From SPJN01 sp965229935 (lineage in GTDB: Bacteria > Pseudomonadota > Alphaproteobacteria > SPJN01): a stretch of DNA of 64,000 bases. Below the pieces are notes generated by a model. That model searched no databases. It saw nothing but the letters and a program-made list of their open reading frames with translations, and was not told the DNA's origin. The stretch covers positions 1,426,001 to 1,490,000 of the forward strand of contig CBDDKB010000002.1 in assembly GCA_965229935.1 (NCBI GenBank). The letters run 5' to 3'. Every line of letters starts with the position of its first letter. Within the stretch, counting starts at the first letter, position 1. Below, one piece after another: positions 17,781 to 27,392 of the stretch. The translations under genes were made by a program, and so were the position numbers.

Positions 17781-17822
17781 CTGCCCCACCCTATCTGACA
17801 CGCAAACCCGAAAGGACACTTT

Positions 17823-18641
17823 ATGGAATTCACAAAAGTACGCTTGGACGTTGATGGCGCGGTCGCCATCATCACCATGAATGATCCGGCAACCATGAAC
17901 GCCATGGGCATTGAAATGCTGCAAGGCATGAACGAGGCGCTGGAATATATTGAGCAAGAAGAAAATGGCATTCGTGCGGTTGTGCTGACGGGTGAAGGCC
18001 GCGGCTTTTGTTCAGGCGCCAATCTCAACCCCGGATCCGGTGGTGGTGCAGCAACCGCGGCCGCTGGCGGCGGCAATACGCGCCCAGATGCAGGCGCTGC
18101 CCTAGAAACAGGCTATCACCCTGTATTGCGCCGCATGCGCGAACTGAACGTGCCAATTGTGACCGCCGTAAACGGCGCCGCGGCAGGCGTGGGGATGAGC
18201 TTTGCCCTGATGGGCGATATGGTTATCGCCGAAGAAGGCAGCTATTTCCTGCAAGCCTTCCGTCGCATCGGTTTGGTCCCTGATGGCGGCTCCACTTGGA
18301 TCCTGCCGCGTCTGGTTGGCACAAAACGCGCCATGGAACTGTCGCTTCTGGGTGAAAAATTGCCCTCTGACAAGGCGCTTGATTGGGGCTTGATCAATCG
18401 CGTCGTTCCCGATGGCACAGCGCTTGAGGCCGCCAAGACCTTGGCAACTGAGCTTAGCGAAGGGCCGACAACGACATTGTCGATGATCCGCGACCTTTAT
18501 TGGTCAAGCTTTGAAAATTCCTATGAAGAACAAATCCATCAGGAACGGAAAGCCCAACGTATTGCAGGCCGCACAGCAGACTTTATTGAGGGCGTCTCAG
18601 CCTTCTTGCAAAAGCGTAAGGCAAACTTTACCGGGAAATAA
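17823..18641 (+). CDS. Enoyl-CoA hydratase/isomerase family protein, second of a tandem pair
   Basis: A 272-residue crotonase-fold protein with GEGRGFCSGANLNPG, NGAAAGVGMSFALMGDMVIA, GLVPDGGSTWILPRLVG and a C-terminal FLQKRKANFTGK. After the first oxyanion-hole segment it has a Gly/Ala-rich insertion (GGGAATAAAGGG) that its upstream neighbour lacks. PDGGST is typical of PaaG-like 2-(1,2-epoxyphenyl)acetyl-CoA isomerases as well as hydratases, so the precise activity is open. AAAGGA precedes the ATG. Its stop lies six bases from that of the convergent DUF1489 gene. Confidence 0.9.
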   Translation: MEFTKVRLDVDGAVAIITMNDPATMNAMGIEMLQGMNEALEYIEQEENGIRAVVLTGEGRGFCSGANLNPGSGGGAATAAAGGGNTRPDAGAALETGYHPVLRRMRELNVPIVTAVNGAAAGVGMSFALMGDMVIAEEGSYFLQAFRRIGLVPDGGSTWILPRLVGTKRAMELSLLGEKLPSDKALDWGLINRVVPDGTALEAAKTLATELSEGPTTTLSMIRDLYWSSFENSYEEQIHQERKAQRIAGRTADFIEGVSAFLQKRKANFTGK

Positions 18642-18647
18642 GATCGA

Positions 18648-19076
18648 TCACAGCAGGCCGAGCTTCACAAGATCGGCCCGCATGTCTTCGGGCATGTCAT
18701 CGCTGCTGGCCTCATAAGGGCCGATATCCGCAGGGACATCGTCATCAGCCAAATAGCGCCAGCCCTGAAATGGCCTTCGGGGCTGGTTTTTTGTGGCGAT
18801 CAATTGGTTATCGAGCACGATAGCGCAGCGGCGAATGCCATCACTGCCTGTAACCTCATCCAATGACACTATACGCTGGCGCGCCTGTATCGCGCCCTTG
18901 ATTACCCAATAGAGCGAGCCGCCATCAAGCAGCTCCTCACCCCTTTTGGGAAACATGCGCGTCACATGGGTCAGCGCTGGTTCCCCCTTGGCTGCCTGTT
19001 CAATCCGCCATTCAAGACGCGATGCAAGATGGTTCAGGCTGTCAATCCCAACACATAATTTGACAAGGTGAACCAC
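18648..19076 (-). CDS. DUF1489 family protein
   Basis: A 142-residue protein beginning VHLVKLCVGIDSLNHL, with LYWVIKGAIQARQRI and the ending PFQGWRYLADDDVPADI. This matches DUF1489, a family I know mainly from alphaproteobacteria and of unknown function. The start codon is GTG, 9 bases after the mccA stop, with AGGGG before it. Linkage to the leucine operon may only reflect cotranscription. No signal peptide or membrane segment is seen. Confidence 0.8.
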   Translation of the reverse strand: MVHLVKLCVGIDSLNHLASRLEWRIEQAAKGEPALTHVTRMFPKRGEELLDGGSLYWVIKGAIQARQRIVSLDEVTGSDGIRRCAIVLDNQLIATKNQPRRPFQGWRYLADDDVPADIGPYEASSDDMPEDMRADLVKLGLL

Positions 19077-19085
19077 AGCCCGCCC

Positions 19086-21059
19086 CTATGCGTCGCCTGC
19101 GTCTACAAACTTAATCAGGATTGCCCCTTCGTCCACCTGATCGCCGGGGCCAACGGGCACTGCCTCAACCTCTGCTGCAGCAGGCGCGGTCAGGCTGTGT
19201 TCCATTTTCATCGCCTCAAGCACGCCAAGTTGCTGCCCGGCCTTTACCTTGTCACCAACCTTAACGGCGAGCGAGATGACCTTGCCCGGCATGGGTGCCA
19301 AAATGGCGGATGCCGCCGCCCCGCTTTCTTCAAATCCGTCTGCAGCAAAGGGATGTTGGGCCACAAGCTCAACCGTGCGGCCATCTAGGCCGACATAATG
19401 CGTATCACCTGCCACACGATGCGCGGCACTGACTTTCTTGCCATCGATCAGGACAGCACCTTCCACAATCTGGACGGACGCGCCATTGATGATATAGCCG
19501 CCTTCCGTTTTATAGGTGGCGACCAAGGCGTGGTCTTCCTTACCATGGGCAAAAACATAATGGCGCTGACCCGGCACACCCGACACGCGGAAACCATGAT
19601 TTGCGGCCCAAGGGTCCGCACCGTTTGAGCAGTCCTCATCAGCAAGCCGCGCAGCCGCAGCAATCAGCAACGCTGTCTGTACATCGACGTCCGTTGCTGA
19701 GGTGATCAGATCAGCCTCGTTAGCCTCGATAAAGCCAGTATCGAATTGCCCGGCGGCAAATCCCTGATGTGCAAGACAGGCAATCAGGAAAGGGATATTG
19801 GCTTTTGGTCCAGCAACAAAGCTTTGCCGCAAGCCCGCGATCAGCCGCCGACGCGCAGCATCACGATCATCGCCATAGCCGATCACTTTCGAGATCATGG
19901 GGTCATAGAACATGGTCACGGCATCGCCTTCGCGTACACCGCTATCAATGCGCAGCCCTGCCCCCGTTGCGAGTTCAAGCCCGTGCAACGGCCCGGTCGA
20001 AGGTAAAAATTTCTTTTCCGGATTTTCGGCGTAAAGCCGCACTTCAAAGGCATGGCCTTGTAGTGGCGGGGTATCAGGCAAACCTTTGCCCGCAGCCACA
20101 TCAAGCTGCAGGCCCACAAGATCAAGCCCCGTCACCTGTTCCGTCACCGGGTGTTCCACCTGCAGACGGGTGTTCATTTCCATGAACCAGAACCCGTCAG
20201 GACGCAACGGGCCGGACCCGTCAGCGATAAACTCAATCGTGCCTGCACCGACATAATTGATGGCCTTGACCGCGTTGGTAGCAGCCTCTGTCATGGCGGC
20301 GCGCACCTCGTCAGTCATGCCGGGGGCGGGCGCTTCTTCAACCACCTTTTGATGGCGGCGCTGCAAGGAACAGTCACGCTCATAAAGGTGGATCGCCTTT
20401 CCATTGCGGTCTCCAAACACCTGCACCTCAATATGGCGCGGGTTCAGCACATATTTCTCGATCAAGACGCGATCATTGCCAAAGGCTGACTTTGCCTCGC
20501 GTTGCGCCCCTGCCAATGCATCGGCGAAATCAGCAGCATCATCAACACGGCGCATCCCTTTGCCGCCACCACCGGCGACAGCCTTGATCAAAACAGGATA
20601 GCCAACTCGTTCTGCTTCACTCGCAAGGTGATCGACAGCTTGATTGTCGCCATAATAGCCGGGCACAACAGGCACGCCCGCCTGTTCCATCAGCGCCTTG
20701 GCATTATCCTTTTCGCCCATCGCGCGGATGGCATCGGGATCGGGGCCAACAAAGATCAGGCCCGCCTTTTGCACAGCATCGGCAAAATCAGCATTTTCCG
20801 ACAAAAAGCCATAGCCAGGGTGAATGGCCTCTGCACCCGTGTCGAGCGCGGCTTGCAAAATCACATCACCTTTAAGGTAGGAGTCCGTTGCAGCGGCCCC
20901 ACCAATATGCACAGCCTGATCGGCCATCGCCACATGCTGCGCACCTTGATCAGCGTCGGAATAGACCGCAATGGTTCTAATCCCGCGCGCCTTCGCCGTG
21001 CGGATGATGCGGCAGGCAATTTCGCCGCGATTGGCAATCAAAAGCGATGTAATCGACAC
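19086..21059 (-). CDS. mccA: Methylcrotonyl-CoA carboxylase, biotin-carrying alpha subunit
   Basis: A 657-residue biotin-dependent carboxylase subunit. LLIANRGEIACRIIRTAKARG opens the biotin carboxylase domain, with ATP-grasp KAVAGGGGKGMR and the catalytic region FMEMNTRLQVEHPVTEQVTGLDLV. The C-terminal biotinyl domain has LEAMKMEHSL with the biotin lysine. It carboxylates 3-methylcrotonyl-CoA with MccB in leucine breakdown; the neighbours ivd, mccB and the hydratase make this assignment secure over acetyl- or propionyl-CoA carboxylase. The start codon is GTG, with AGGGG upstream. Confidence 0.93.
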   Translation of the reverse strand: MSITSLLIANRGEIACRIIRTAKARGIRTIAVYSDADQGAQHVAMADQAVHIGGAAATDSYLKGDVILQAALDTGAEAIHPGYGFLSENADFADAVQKAGLIFVGPDPDAIRAMGEKDNAKALMEQAGVPVVPGYYGDNQAVDHLASEAERVGYPVLIKAVAGGGGKGMRRVDDAADFADALAGAQREAKSAFGNDRVLIEKYVLNPRHIEVQVFGDRNGKAIHLYERDCSLQRRHQKVVEEAPAPGMTDEVRAAMTEAATNAVKAINYVGAGTIEFIADGSGPLRPDGFWFMEMNTRLQVEHPVTEQVTGLDLVGLQLDVAAGKGLPDTPPLQGHAFEVRLYAENPEKKFLPSTGPLHGLELATGAGLRIDSGVREGDAVTMFYDPMISKVIGYGDDRDAARRRLIAGLRQSFVAGPKANIPFLIACLAHQGFAAGQFDTGFIEANEADLITSATDVDVQTALLIAAAARLADEDCSNGADPWAANHGFRVSGVPGQRHYVFAHGKEDHALVATYKTEGGYIINGASVQIVEGAVLIDGKKVSAAHRVAGDTHYVGLDGRTVELVAQHPFAADGFEESGAAASAILAPMPGKVISLAVKVGDKVKAGQQLGVLEAMKMEHSLTAPAAAEVEAVPVGPGDQVDEGAILIKFVDAGDA

Positions 21060-21067
21060 AAAGGCCC

Positions 21068-21904
21068 CTATTCTTCTGTTGCGCCGGACTGGCGGGAGGC
21101 GATCAACGCCTCATGATCGGCAACCCATTGTGGCTTACGCTTTTCAAGGAAGGCACGCACACCTTCCTTCCCTTCATCTCCCATGCGGGCAGCGGCGATC
21201 CGCTTTGCCGTATCATGAATGATGTGGTTATTGATCGGCTGATCCTGCACGGCACGGATCAATTCCTTAGCAGCGTGAACTGCGCCCGGTGCCGTTATAA
21301 AGGCAGCATCGCATAGCTCGTCAACAAGGGCATTCATGGCAGCTTCGTCAGCCACAACCTCATGCAACAGGCCAAGCTCCTTACCCTTTGCTGCATCAAA
21401 CCGCTCTGCAGTCAGGAAATAGCGGCGCGCCGCGCGCGGCCCAATCGCTTCAACCACATAGGGTGAGATGACAGCAGGGATCAATCCTAACTTAACCTCA
21501 GACAGGCAGAACCATGCCTTCTCTGTCGCAATTGCAACATCGCAGGCTGACACAAGACCAAGCCCACCACCAACGGCGGGGCCTTGCACAGCAGCAATGG
21601 TCAGTTGCGGCAGGTCATAAAGCTTGTGCAACATGGATGAGAAGAAAACAGAATCTTCCTCATTATCATCCTTGGTATACTCACCCGCCTTCTTCATCCA
21701 ATTCAGGTCAGCGCCAGCGGAAAAACTTTTGCCCGCTCCCCTGATCTGGACAACACGCACACCGTCCGCACCGCGCAGATCCTCAAATATCTCATCAAGC
21801 TGTTCAATCAAATCAGCATTGAACGCGTTATGCACATCAGGCCGGTTCAGGGTGACAATCGCCACGCCATCCCGCGTTGTATCAAGCTCTACATATTGTT
21901 CCAT
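21068..21904 (-). CDS. liuC: Methylglutaconyl-CoA hydratase
   Basis: A 278-residue crotonase-fold enzyme with VAIVTLNRPDVHNAF, GAGKSFSAGADLNWMKK and GPAVGGGLGLVSACDVAIA. SEVKLGLIPAVISPYVVEAIG is typical of the methylglutaconyl-CoA branch (LiuC/GnyH/AUH). It hydrates 3-methylglutaconyl-CoA to HMG-CoA, the step after MccAB. It lies 29 bases after mccB and 8 bases before mccA, which supports the pathway role. Confidence 0.9.
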   Translation of the reverse strand: MEQYVELDTTRDGVAIVTLNRPDVHNAFNADLIEQLDEIFEDLRGADGVRVVQIRGAGKSFSAGADLNWMKKAGEYTKDDNEEDSVFFSSMLHKLYDLPQLTIAAVQGPAVGGGLGLVSACDVAIATEKAWFCLSEVKLGLIPAVISPYVVEAIGPRAARRYFLTAERFDAAKGKELGLLHEVVADEAAMNALVDELCDAAFITAPGAVHAAKELIRAVQDQPINNHIIHDTAKRIAAARMGDEGKEGVRAFLEKRKPQWVADHEALIASRQSGATEE

Positions 21905-21933
21905 TGCCGCATCCTTTCTTTTCTTGTCATTCG

Positions 21934-23547
21934 TTACATGCGGAAGATGCCGAAATTGGTATCCTCAATCGGCGCATTCAGGCAGGCAGAAAATGCCAAG
22001 CCCAGAACCGTGCGCGTATCGCGCGGACGGATAATGCCATCATCCCAACCACGAGCCGTCGCAAAATAGGGATGGCCTTCAACATCATATTGCGCGCGAA
22101 TGGGGTCTTTAAAGGCTTCCTCATCCTCTATTGACCAGTCATCCCCCGCAGCTTCGATATTATCGCGGCGCACGGTGGCGAGCACGCTTGCCGCCTGCTC
22201 TCCCCCCATGACGGAGATACGGGCATTGGGCCAAGTGAACAAAAACCGGGGGCTATAGGCACGGCCACACATGCCGTAATTCCCCGCCCCGTATGAGCCG
22301 CCGATAATGACGGTGATCTTGGGCACATTTGCGGTGGCAACTGCGGTCACCAGCTTGGCCCCATCCTTGGCGATACCACCTGATTCATATTTGCGCCCGA
22401 CCATAAAGCCGGAAATATTCTGCAGGAATAAAAGCGGAATTTTGCGCTTGGCACACAGCTCAATAAAGTGCGCGCCCTTTTGGGCACTTTCAGAAAACAG
22501 AATGCCATTATTGGCAATGATGCCAACACGCATGCCCCAAATTTCGGCAAACCCGCAAACAAGAGTGGTGCCGTAAAGAGCCTTAAACTCATCAAAGCGG
22601 GAGCCATCCGCGATGCGCGCAATCACCTCGCGCACATCATACTGGGTTTTAAGATCGGTGGGGACGACGGTTTCAAGCTCGGCAGAGTCAAACAGCGGCG
22701 CATCAGGTTGCGTGTCGGGCAGCATACGGCGCACAGCCTGCGGCCCGTCAATATTACGCACGATCTGCCGTACAATGCCCAGCGCATGCGCGTCGTTCTG
22801 AGCATAGTGATCGGTGACGCCGCTTTCTTTGCAATGCACATCAGCGCCGCCCAAATCCTCGGCGGAGACAACTTCACCTGTTGCCGCCTTAACAAGCGGT
22901 GGGCCACCCAAAAAGACGGTACCCTGATTGCGCACAATAACGGTTTCGTCACACATGGCGGGCACATAGGCACCGCCTGCAGTACAACTACCCATCACGC
23001 AAGCAATTTGAGGAATACCGCGCGCGGACAGGTTCGCCTGATTATAGAAGATGCGTCCGAAATGATCGCGGTCAGGAAAAATCTCAGCCTGATTGGGCAG
23101 GTTCGCGCCGCCGCTATCAACCAAATAGATGCATGGCAAATTATTTTCGAGCGCGATTTCCTGCGCCCGTAAATGTTTCTTGACCGTCACAGGATAGTAG
23201 GTACCGCCCTTGATCGTCGCATCATTACAGACGATGACGCATTCGCGCCCTTCTACCCTGCCGATGCCGCTGATCATACCAGCGCCATGAATATCCCCGC
23301 CATACATGCCATGAGCGGCAAGCGCAGACAGCTCCAAAAAAGGCGAGCCGGGATCAAGCAGGCGTTCCACCCGCTCTCGCGGCAACAGCTTGCCACGGGA
23401 CACATGGCGGTCACGCGACTTTTCATTCCCGCCCAGCGCAGCCTTTGCGGTTTCCGCGCCAAGGTCGGCAAGCAGGGCCGCCCACGCCGCCTGATTGGCC
23501 TGCGCCTTATCGCTTTTGAGATCAGCTTTGCTGGCAAGGACTGTCAT
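21934..23547 (-). CDS. mccB: Methylcrotonyl-CoA carboxylase, carboxyltransferase beta subunit
   Basis: A 537-residue carboxyltransferase. RHVSRGKLLPRERVERLLDPG, YLVDSGGANLP, GSCTAGGAYVPAMCDE, the C-terminal FLQNISGFMVGRKYESGGIAKDGAK and GAGNYGMCGRAYSPRF are characteristic of the MCC beta branch; propionyl-CoA carboxylases differ at these sites (compare the gene at 33191). With MccA it makes 3-methylglutaconyl-CoA. It starts 2 bases after the thiolase stop, indicating translational linkage. Confidence 0.95.
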   Translation of the reverse strand: MTVLASKADLKSDKAQANQAAWAALLADLGAETAKAALGGNEKSRDRHVSRGKLLPRERVERLLDPGSPFLELSALAAHGMYGGDIHGAGMISGIGRVEGRECVIVCNDATIKGGTYYPVTVKKHLRAQEIALENNLPCIYLVDSGGANLPNQAEIFPDRDHFGRIFYNQANLSARGIPQIACVMGSCTAGGAYVPAMCDETVIVRNQGTVFLGGPPLVKAATGEVVSAEDLGGADVHCKESGVTDHYAQNDAHALGIVRQIVRNIDGPQAVRRMLPDTQPDAPLFDSAELETVVPTDLKTQYDVREVIARIADGSRFDEFKALYGTTLVCGFAEIWGMRVGIIANNGILFSESAQKGAHFIELCAKRKIPLLFLQNISGFMVGRKYESGGIAKDGAKLVTAVATANVPKITVIIGGSYGAGNYGMCGRAYSPRFLFTWPNARISVMGGEQAASVLATVRRDNIEAAGDDWSIEDEEAFKDPIRAQYDVEGHPYFATARGWDDGIIRPRDTRTVLGLAFSACLNAPIEDTNFGIFRM

Positions 23548-23549
23548 GT

Positions 23550-24743
23550 TTAGACAAGCTCAATCGCGACGGCGGTTGCTTCACCACCACCAATGCATAG
23601 CGAGGCGATACCGCGTTTCAGCCCACGGTTCTTCAACGCACTGATCAGCGTCACAAGAATACGTGTGCCAGATGCACCGATCGGATGACCAAGCGCGCAG
23701 GCACCACCATTCACATTGATCTTTTCATGGGGAATTGACAGTTCCTTCATGGCCGCCATGGCAACAACGGCAAACGCCTCATTCACCTCAAACAGGTCAA
23801 CATCATCTACGGACCAGCCTGTTTTCTTCAGCACCTTTTCGATGGCACCAACGGGGGCGGTGGTAAACCATTCAGGCGCGTTGGCGTTTGATGCCTGCGC
23901 CACAATGCGCGCAACTGGTGCCAGGCCGCGCTTGTCAGCCTCGTCCTTCGTGGTCATGACGATCGCTGCAGCACCATCAGAAATTGACGAAGCATTTGCA
24001 GCCGTCACAGTACCGTCCTTTTTAAAGGCAGGACGCAAGGCAGGGATTTTGTCTGCATTGCCCTTAGGCGGTTGTTCATCGGCGGTGATGGTCACCGTGC
24101 CCTTGCGTGTTGAAATTTCAACCGGGGTGATTTCAGCATCAAACGCACCGTTTGATTGAGCTGCCTGCGCGCGCTTTAGCGATTCAATGGCATAGGCATC
24201 CTGCGCCTCGCGCGTGAACTGATATTTCTCGGCACATTGTTCGGCAAACACACCCATAGCAAGACCGGGATTGTACGCATCTTCCAACCCGTCCAGCATC
24301 ATATGGTCTTTGACTTCACCATGACCCAAGCGAATGCCCGACCGGCCTGAGGGCAATAGGTGCGGTGCATTCGTCATGCTTTCCATACCGCCAGCCAACA
24401 CGATAGGCGCATCATCGCCGCGCGCTACGTCAGCAAAAATCTGATCAGCAGCAGCCATCACAGTTTTCATGCCAGAGCCACACATTTTGTTCAAGGTGGA
24501 TGCAGGTGCCGTATCAGGCACGCCCGCCTTAATCGCTGCCTGACGGCCCGGGGCTTGGCCCTGACCTGCCATCAACACATTGCCCATCAACACTTCGCTA
24601 ACATCCTCAGGCGCGATACCTGAACGGTTGATCGCTTCCTTAATGGCGACGGCGCCAAGGTCTGATGCAGTGGCAGCGGCCAAATCACCTGACATGCCGC
24701 CCATAGGTGTGCGCGCGGCACCCAAAATCACAATCTCTGTCAT
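23550..24743 (-). CDS. atoB: Acetyl-CoA C-acetyltransferase (thiolase)
   Basis: A 397-residue thiolase. The acyl-accepting cysteine is in LNKMCGSGMKTVM, the histidine in NVNGGACALGHPIGASG, and the second cysteine in IASLCIGGGEA. GAARTPMGGMSGDL opens the protein. It interconverts acetoacetyl-CoA and two acetyl-CoA. In this operon it would process the acetoacetate branch that leaves HMG-CoA lyase. It lies between ivd and mccB. Confidence 0.92.
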   Translation of the reverse strand: MTEIVILGAARTPMGGMSGDLAAATASDLGAVAIKEAINRSGIAPEDVSEVLMGNVLMAGQGQAPGRQAAIKAGVPDTAPASTLNKMCGSGMKTVMAAADQIFADVARGDDAPIVLAGGMESMTNAPHLLPSGRSGIRLGHGEVKDHMMLDGLEDAYNPGLAMGVFAEQCAEKYQFTREAQDAYAIESLKRAQAAQSNGAFDAEITPVEISTRKGTVTITADEQPPKGNADKIPALRPAFKKDGTVTAANASSISDGAAAIVMTTKDEADKRGLAPVARIVAQASNANAPEWFTTAPVGAIEKVLKKTGWSVDDVDLFEVNEAFAVVAMAAMKELSIPHEKINVNGGACALGHPIGASGTRILVTLISALKNRGLKRGIASLCIGGGEATAVAIELV

Positions 24744-24773
24744 ACTAATCTCCGATAGTCTTTAAAGGCGTCG

Positions 24774-25946
24774 TCAGGCTGTTTCGCTGAACAGCTCGCG
24801 CCCGATTAACATGCGGCGGATTTCTGAAGTCCCCGCCCCGATTTCATATAGCTTGGCATCACGCAACAAACGGCCTGTTGCGCTTTCATTGATATAGCCT
24901 TGGCCACCCAATGCCTGAATGGCCTCAAGCGCCATCAGGGTTGCCTTTTCAGCAGAATACAAGATTGCACCTGCAGCATCCTTACGCGTCGTGTCACCAC
25001 GGTCACATGCCTGTGCCACCGCATAAACGTAAGCCTTGCTGGCATTCATCGTCGTATACATGTCGGCAAGCTTACCCTGCATCAACTGGAATTCGCCAAT
25101 TGGTTGGCCGAACTGCTCACGCTCATGCACATAGGGGATCACAATATCCATCGCTGCCTGCATGATGCCAAGCGGACCACCCGACAGAACCAATCGTTCA
25201 TAATCAAGCCCGCTCATCAACACGCGCACGCCATTGTTCAGGCCGCCCAGAATATTTTCTTCTGGCACTTCGCAATCTTCAAACACAAGCTCGCACGTGT
25301 TGGACCCACGCATGCCAAGCTTGTCGAGTTTCTGCGCGGTTGAAAAACCCTTCATCCCTTTTTCGATCAAAAAGGCAGTGATGCCATGGGGACCCTTGTC
25401 AGGATCAGTTTTGGCATAGACAACCAAGACGTCTGCGTCAGGTCCGTTTGTGATCCAGAATTTATTGCCGTTCAGAACGTAACGGTCACCTTCCTTACGA
25501 GCCCGCAGCTTCATCGACACAACGTCCGAGCCTGCGCCGGGCTCTGACATAGCAAGCGCGCCCACATGCTCACCCGTGATCAGTTTTGGTAGATAGGCGG
25601 CCTTTTGCGCGTCAGTGCCATTGCGATTGATCTGGTTCACGCACAGGTTTGAGTGTGCGCCATATGACAGGCCAACAGATGCAGACGCACGGCTGATTTC
25701 TTCCATCGCCACGACGTGAGCGGTATAGCCCATATTCACGCCGCCATAATCTTCAGAAACCGTCACACCCAAAACGCCAAGGTCGCCGAACTTCCGCCAC
25801 ATGTCCGCGGGGAATTCATTGTCGAGGTCGATCTGTTCAGCGCGGGGCGCAAGCTCAGCCGCGGCAAAGCTTGAAACAGACTCGCGCAGCATATCGACAT
25901 CTTCCCCCAACCCGAAGTCAAAGGGCGGCATGGAGTTACGGATCAT
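24774..25946 (-). CDS. ivd: Isovaleryl-CoA dehydrogenase
   Basis: A 390-residue acyl-CoA dehydrogenase. Visible are AMSEPGAGSDVVSMKLRA, NKFWITNGPDADVLVVYAKT, the catalytic-Glu region GLDYERLVLSGGPLGIMQAAMD and QALGGQGYINE, ending GAGTSEIRRMLIGRELF. The ERLVL-GGPLG arrangement is typical of isovaleryl-CoA dehydrogenase. It makes 3-methylcrotonyl-CoA using FAD and passes electrons to ETF. ATG 25946 is preceded by GGGGAG; an in-frame TTG just before it is ignored. It follows mgtE by 20 bases, so no separate promoter fits between them. Confidence 0.94.
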   Translation of the reverse strand: MIRNSMPPFDFGLGEDVDMLRESVSSFAAAELAPRAEQIDLDNEFPADMWRKFGDLGVLGVTVSEDYGGVNMGYTAHVVAMEEISRASASVGLSYGAHSNLCVNQINRNGTDAQKAAYLPKLITGEHVGALAMSEPGAGSDVVSMKLRARKEGDRYVLNGNKFWITNGPDADVLVVYAKTDPDKGPHGITAFLIEKGMKGFSTAQKLDKLGMRGSNTCELVFEDCEVPEENILGGLNNGVRVLMSGLDYERLVLSGGPLGIMQAAMDIVIPYVHEREQFGQPIGEFQLMQGKLADMYTTMNASKAYVYAVAQACDRGDTTRKDAAGAILYSAEKATLMALEAIQALGGQGYINESATGRLLRDAKLYEIGAGTSEIRRMLIGRELFSETA

Positions 25947-25966
25947 CAAAAAAGCTCCCCAAAAGG

Positions 25967-27364
25967 TTACAGCATGATCAGCCCGGCAAGGCCAAGAAAG
26001 GCAAAGAAGCCTACCACATCCGTCACTGTTGTCACAAAGACAGATGAGGACACAGCCGGGTCAATATTCAATCGATCAAGACCCATTGGCACAAGAATAC
26101 CGGACAAACCAGCAACTATCATATTAATAACCATGGCAAGCGCGATGACGCCGCCAAGGGCCGGGTTTTCAAACCACCAGCCCGCAATGCCGCCGATCAG
26201 AACGGCGAACAAAATCCCGTTGAGCCCCCCCACCAAAACCTCACGCGTCACAATACGCATGGCATTGGCAGCGGTTAGTTCATGGGTCGCCAAGGCACGC
26301 ACGGCAATCGTCAGGGTCTGGGTTCCTGCATTGCCCCCCATTGAGGCCACAATCGGCATCAGGATCGCGAGGGCAACAACTTGTTCAATCGTTTCAGCAA
26401 AGATTGCAATAACGGCGGAAGCAAGGATGGCCGTGCCCAAATTCACCAGCAGCCAGATAAAGCGACTGCGGGTAATCGCCATGACGGTGTCGGACACTTC
26501 TTCTTCACCAACACCAGCAAGGCGCAGGACGTCTTCTTCTACCTCGTCTTGGACAATCTCAACCATGTCATCAACAGTGATACAACCGACAAGCCGACCG
26601 GTTTCGTCAACCACCGCAGCGGTCACAAGGTCATATTGCTTAAACAGCAAGCCAACTTCTTCCTGGTCAGTTTCAGCAGGAATGACAATCGGTTCTTCCA
26701 TCATGATGTCATCGACGCGCGTTGGGCGCTTGGCGCGCAACAACCGATCAAGCAGCACGCCACCGATGGGCTTAAAGTCTGCATCAATGACGAACAGTTG
26801 ATAGAACGTATCTGGCAATTCATCTGTATCGCGCAAAAAGTCGATGACCTGCCCCACCGTCCAAAAGGCAGGAACAGCAACCAGATCACGCTGCATGATG
26901 CGCCCGGCAGAATCGTCCGGGTAGCTCAAGCTATCAGCAAGGCTTAATGCATCAGGGGCGTCCAATTCCCGCAAAATTGCTTGCTGCCGCTTTTCAGACA
27001 GGTCTTCAAGCACATAGACCTGATCATCTGAATCAAGAGTTGCGACAGCCTCTGCCACCTGCTCAGCAGGCATTGAGCGTAGAAGGTCATCCCTGATCCC
27101 CTCATTCACCTCTGCCAGCATGTCCCCTGCAGTTTCAGGGTCGAGCACCTGCATCAATGGTTCGCGCAGGTCAGAGGGCAATTGCTCAACAACATCCGCA
27201 ACATCAGCGGGGTGAAGCGGGTCGATTATGTCCTGAACAATTTCTGTCCGCTCATTTTCAAGCGCATAGGCAACTTCGCGCACCAGTTCTGCTGACGGGC
27301 CAAAAAGCTCCGTCACCGGTTCGGTTGGGACATTCGCCGCTGCATCAAGCAAGGGATCGGACAT
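25967..27364 (-). CDS. mgtE: Magnesium transporter MgtE
   Basis: A 465-residue Mg2+ channel. Residues 20-140 form the helical N domain (DIIDPLHPADVADVVEQLP). Two CBS domains follow, including VLLDRLLRAKRPTRVDDIM and GRLVGCITVDDMVEIVQDE. Five membrane helices follow from about residue 295 with MPIVASMGGNAGTQTLTIAVRAL. DPAVSSSVFVTTVTDVVGFF carries the pore aspartate. Cytosolic Mg2+ closes the channel through the N and CBS domains in the family. It is sandwiched between the haemoglobin region and ivd in one minus-strand run, an unexpected partner for leucine catabolism. Confidence 0.95.
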   Translation of the reverse strand: MSDPLLDAAANVPTEPVTELFGPSAELVREVAYALENERTEIVQDIIDPLHPADVADVVEQLPSDLREPLMQVLDPETAGDMLAEVNEGIRDDLLRSMPAEQVAEAVATLDSDDQVYVLEDLSEKRQQAILRELDAPDALSLADSLSYPDDSAGRIMQRDLVAVPAFWTVGQVIDFLRDTDELPDTFYQLFVIDADFKPIGGVLLDRLLRAKRPTRVDDIMMEEPIVIPAETDQEEVGLLFKQYDLVTAAVVDETGRLVGCITVDDMVEIVQDEVEEDVLRLAGVGEEEVSDTVMAITRSRFIWLLVNLGTAILASAVIAIFAETIEQVVALAILMPIVASMGGNAGTQTLTIAVRALATHELTAANAMRIVTREVLVGGLNGILFAVLIGGIAGWWFENPALGGVIALAMVINMIVAGLSGILVPMGLDRLNIDPAVSSSVFVTTVTDVVGFFAFLGLAGLIML

Positions 27365-27392
27365 GCCAGGCCTTCCGCATTAAAAAAGAGGG

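Noticed and set aside
22468..23172. Long plus-strand open frame of 234 codons
   Set aside because: It lies wholly antisense to mccB, whose motifs are intact, and has no recognisable domain.
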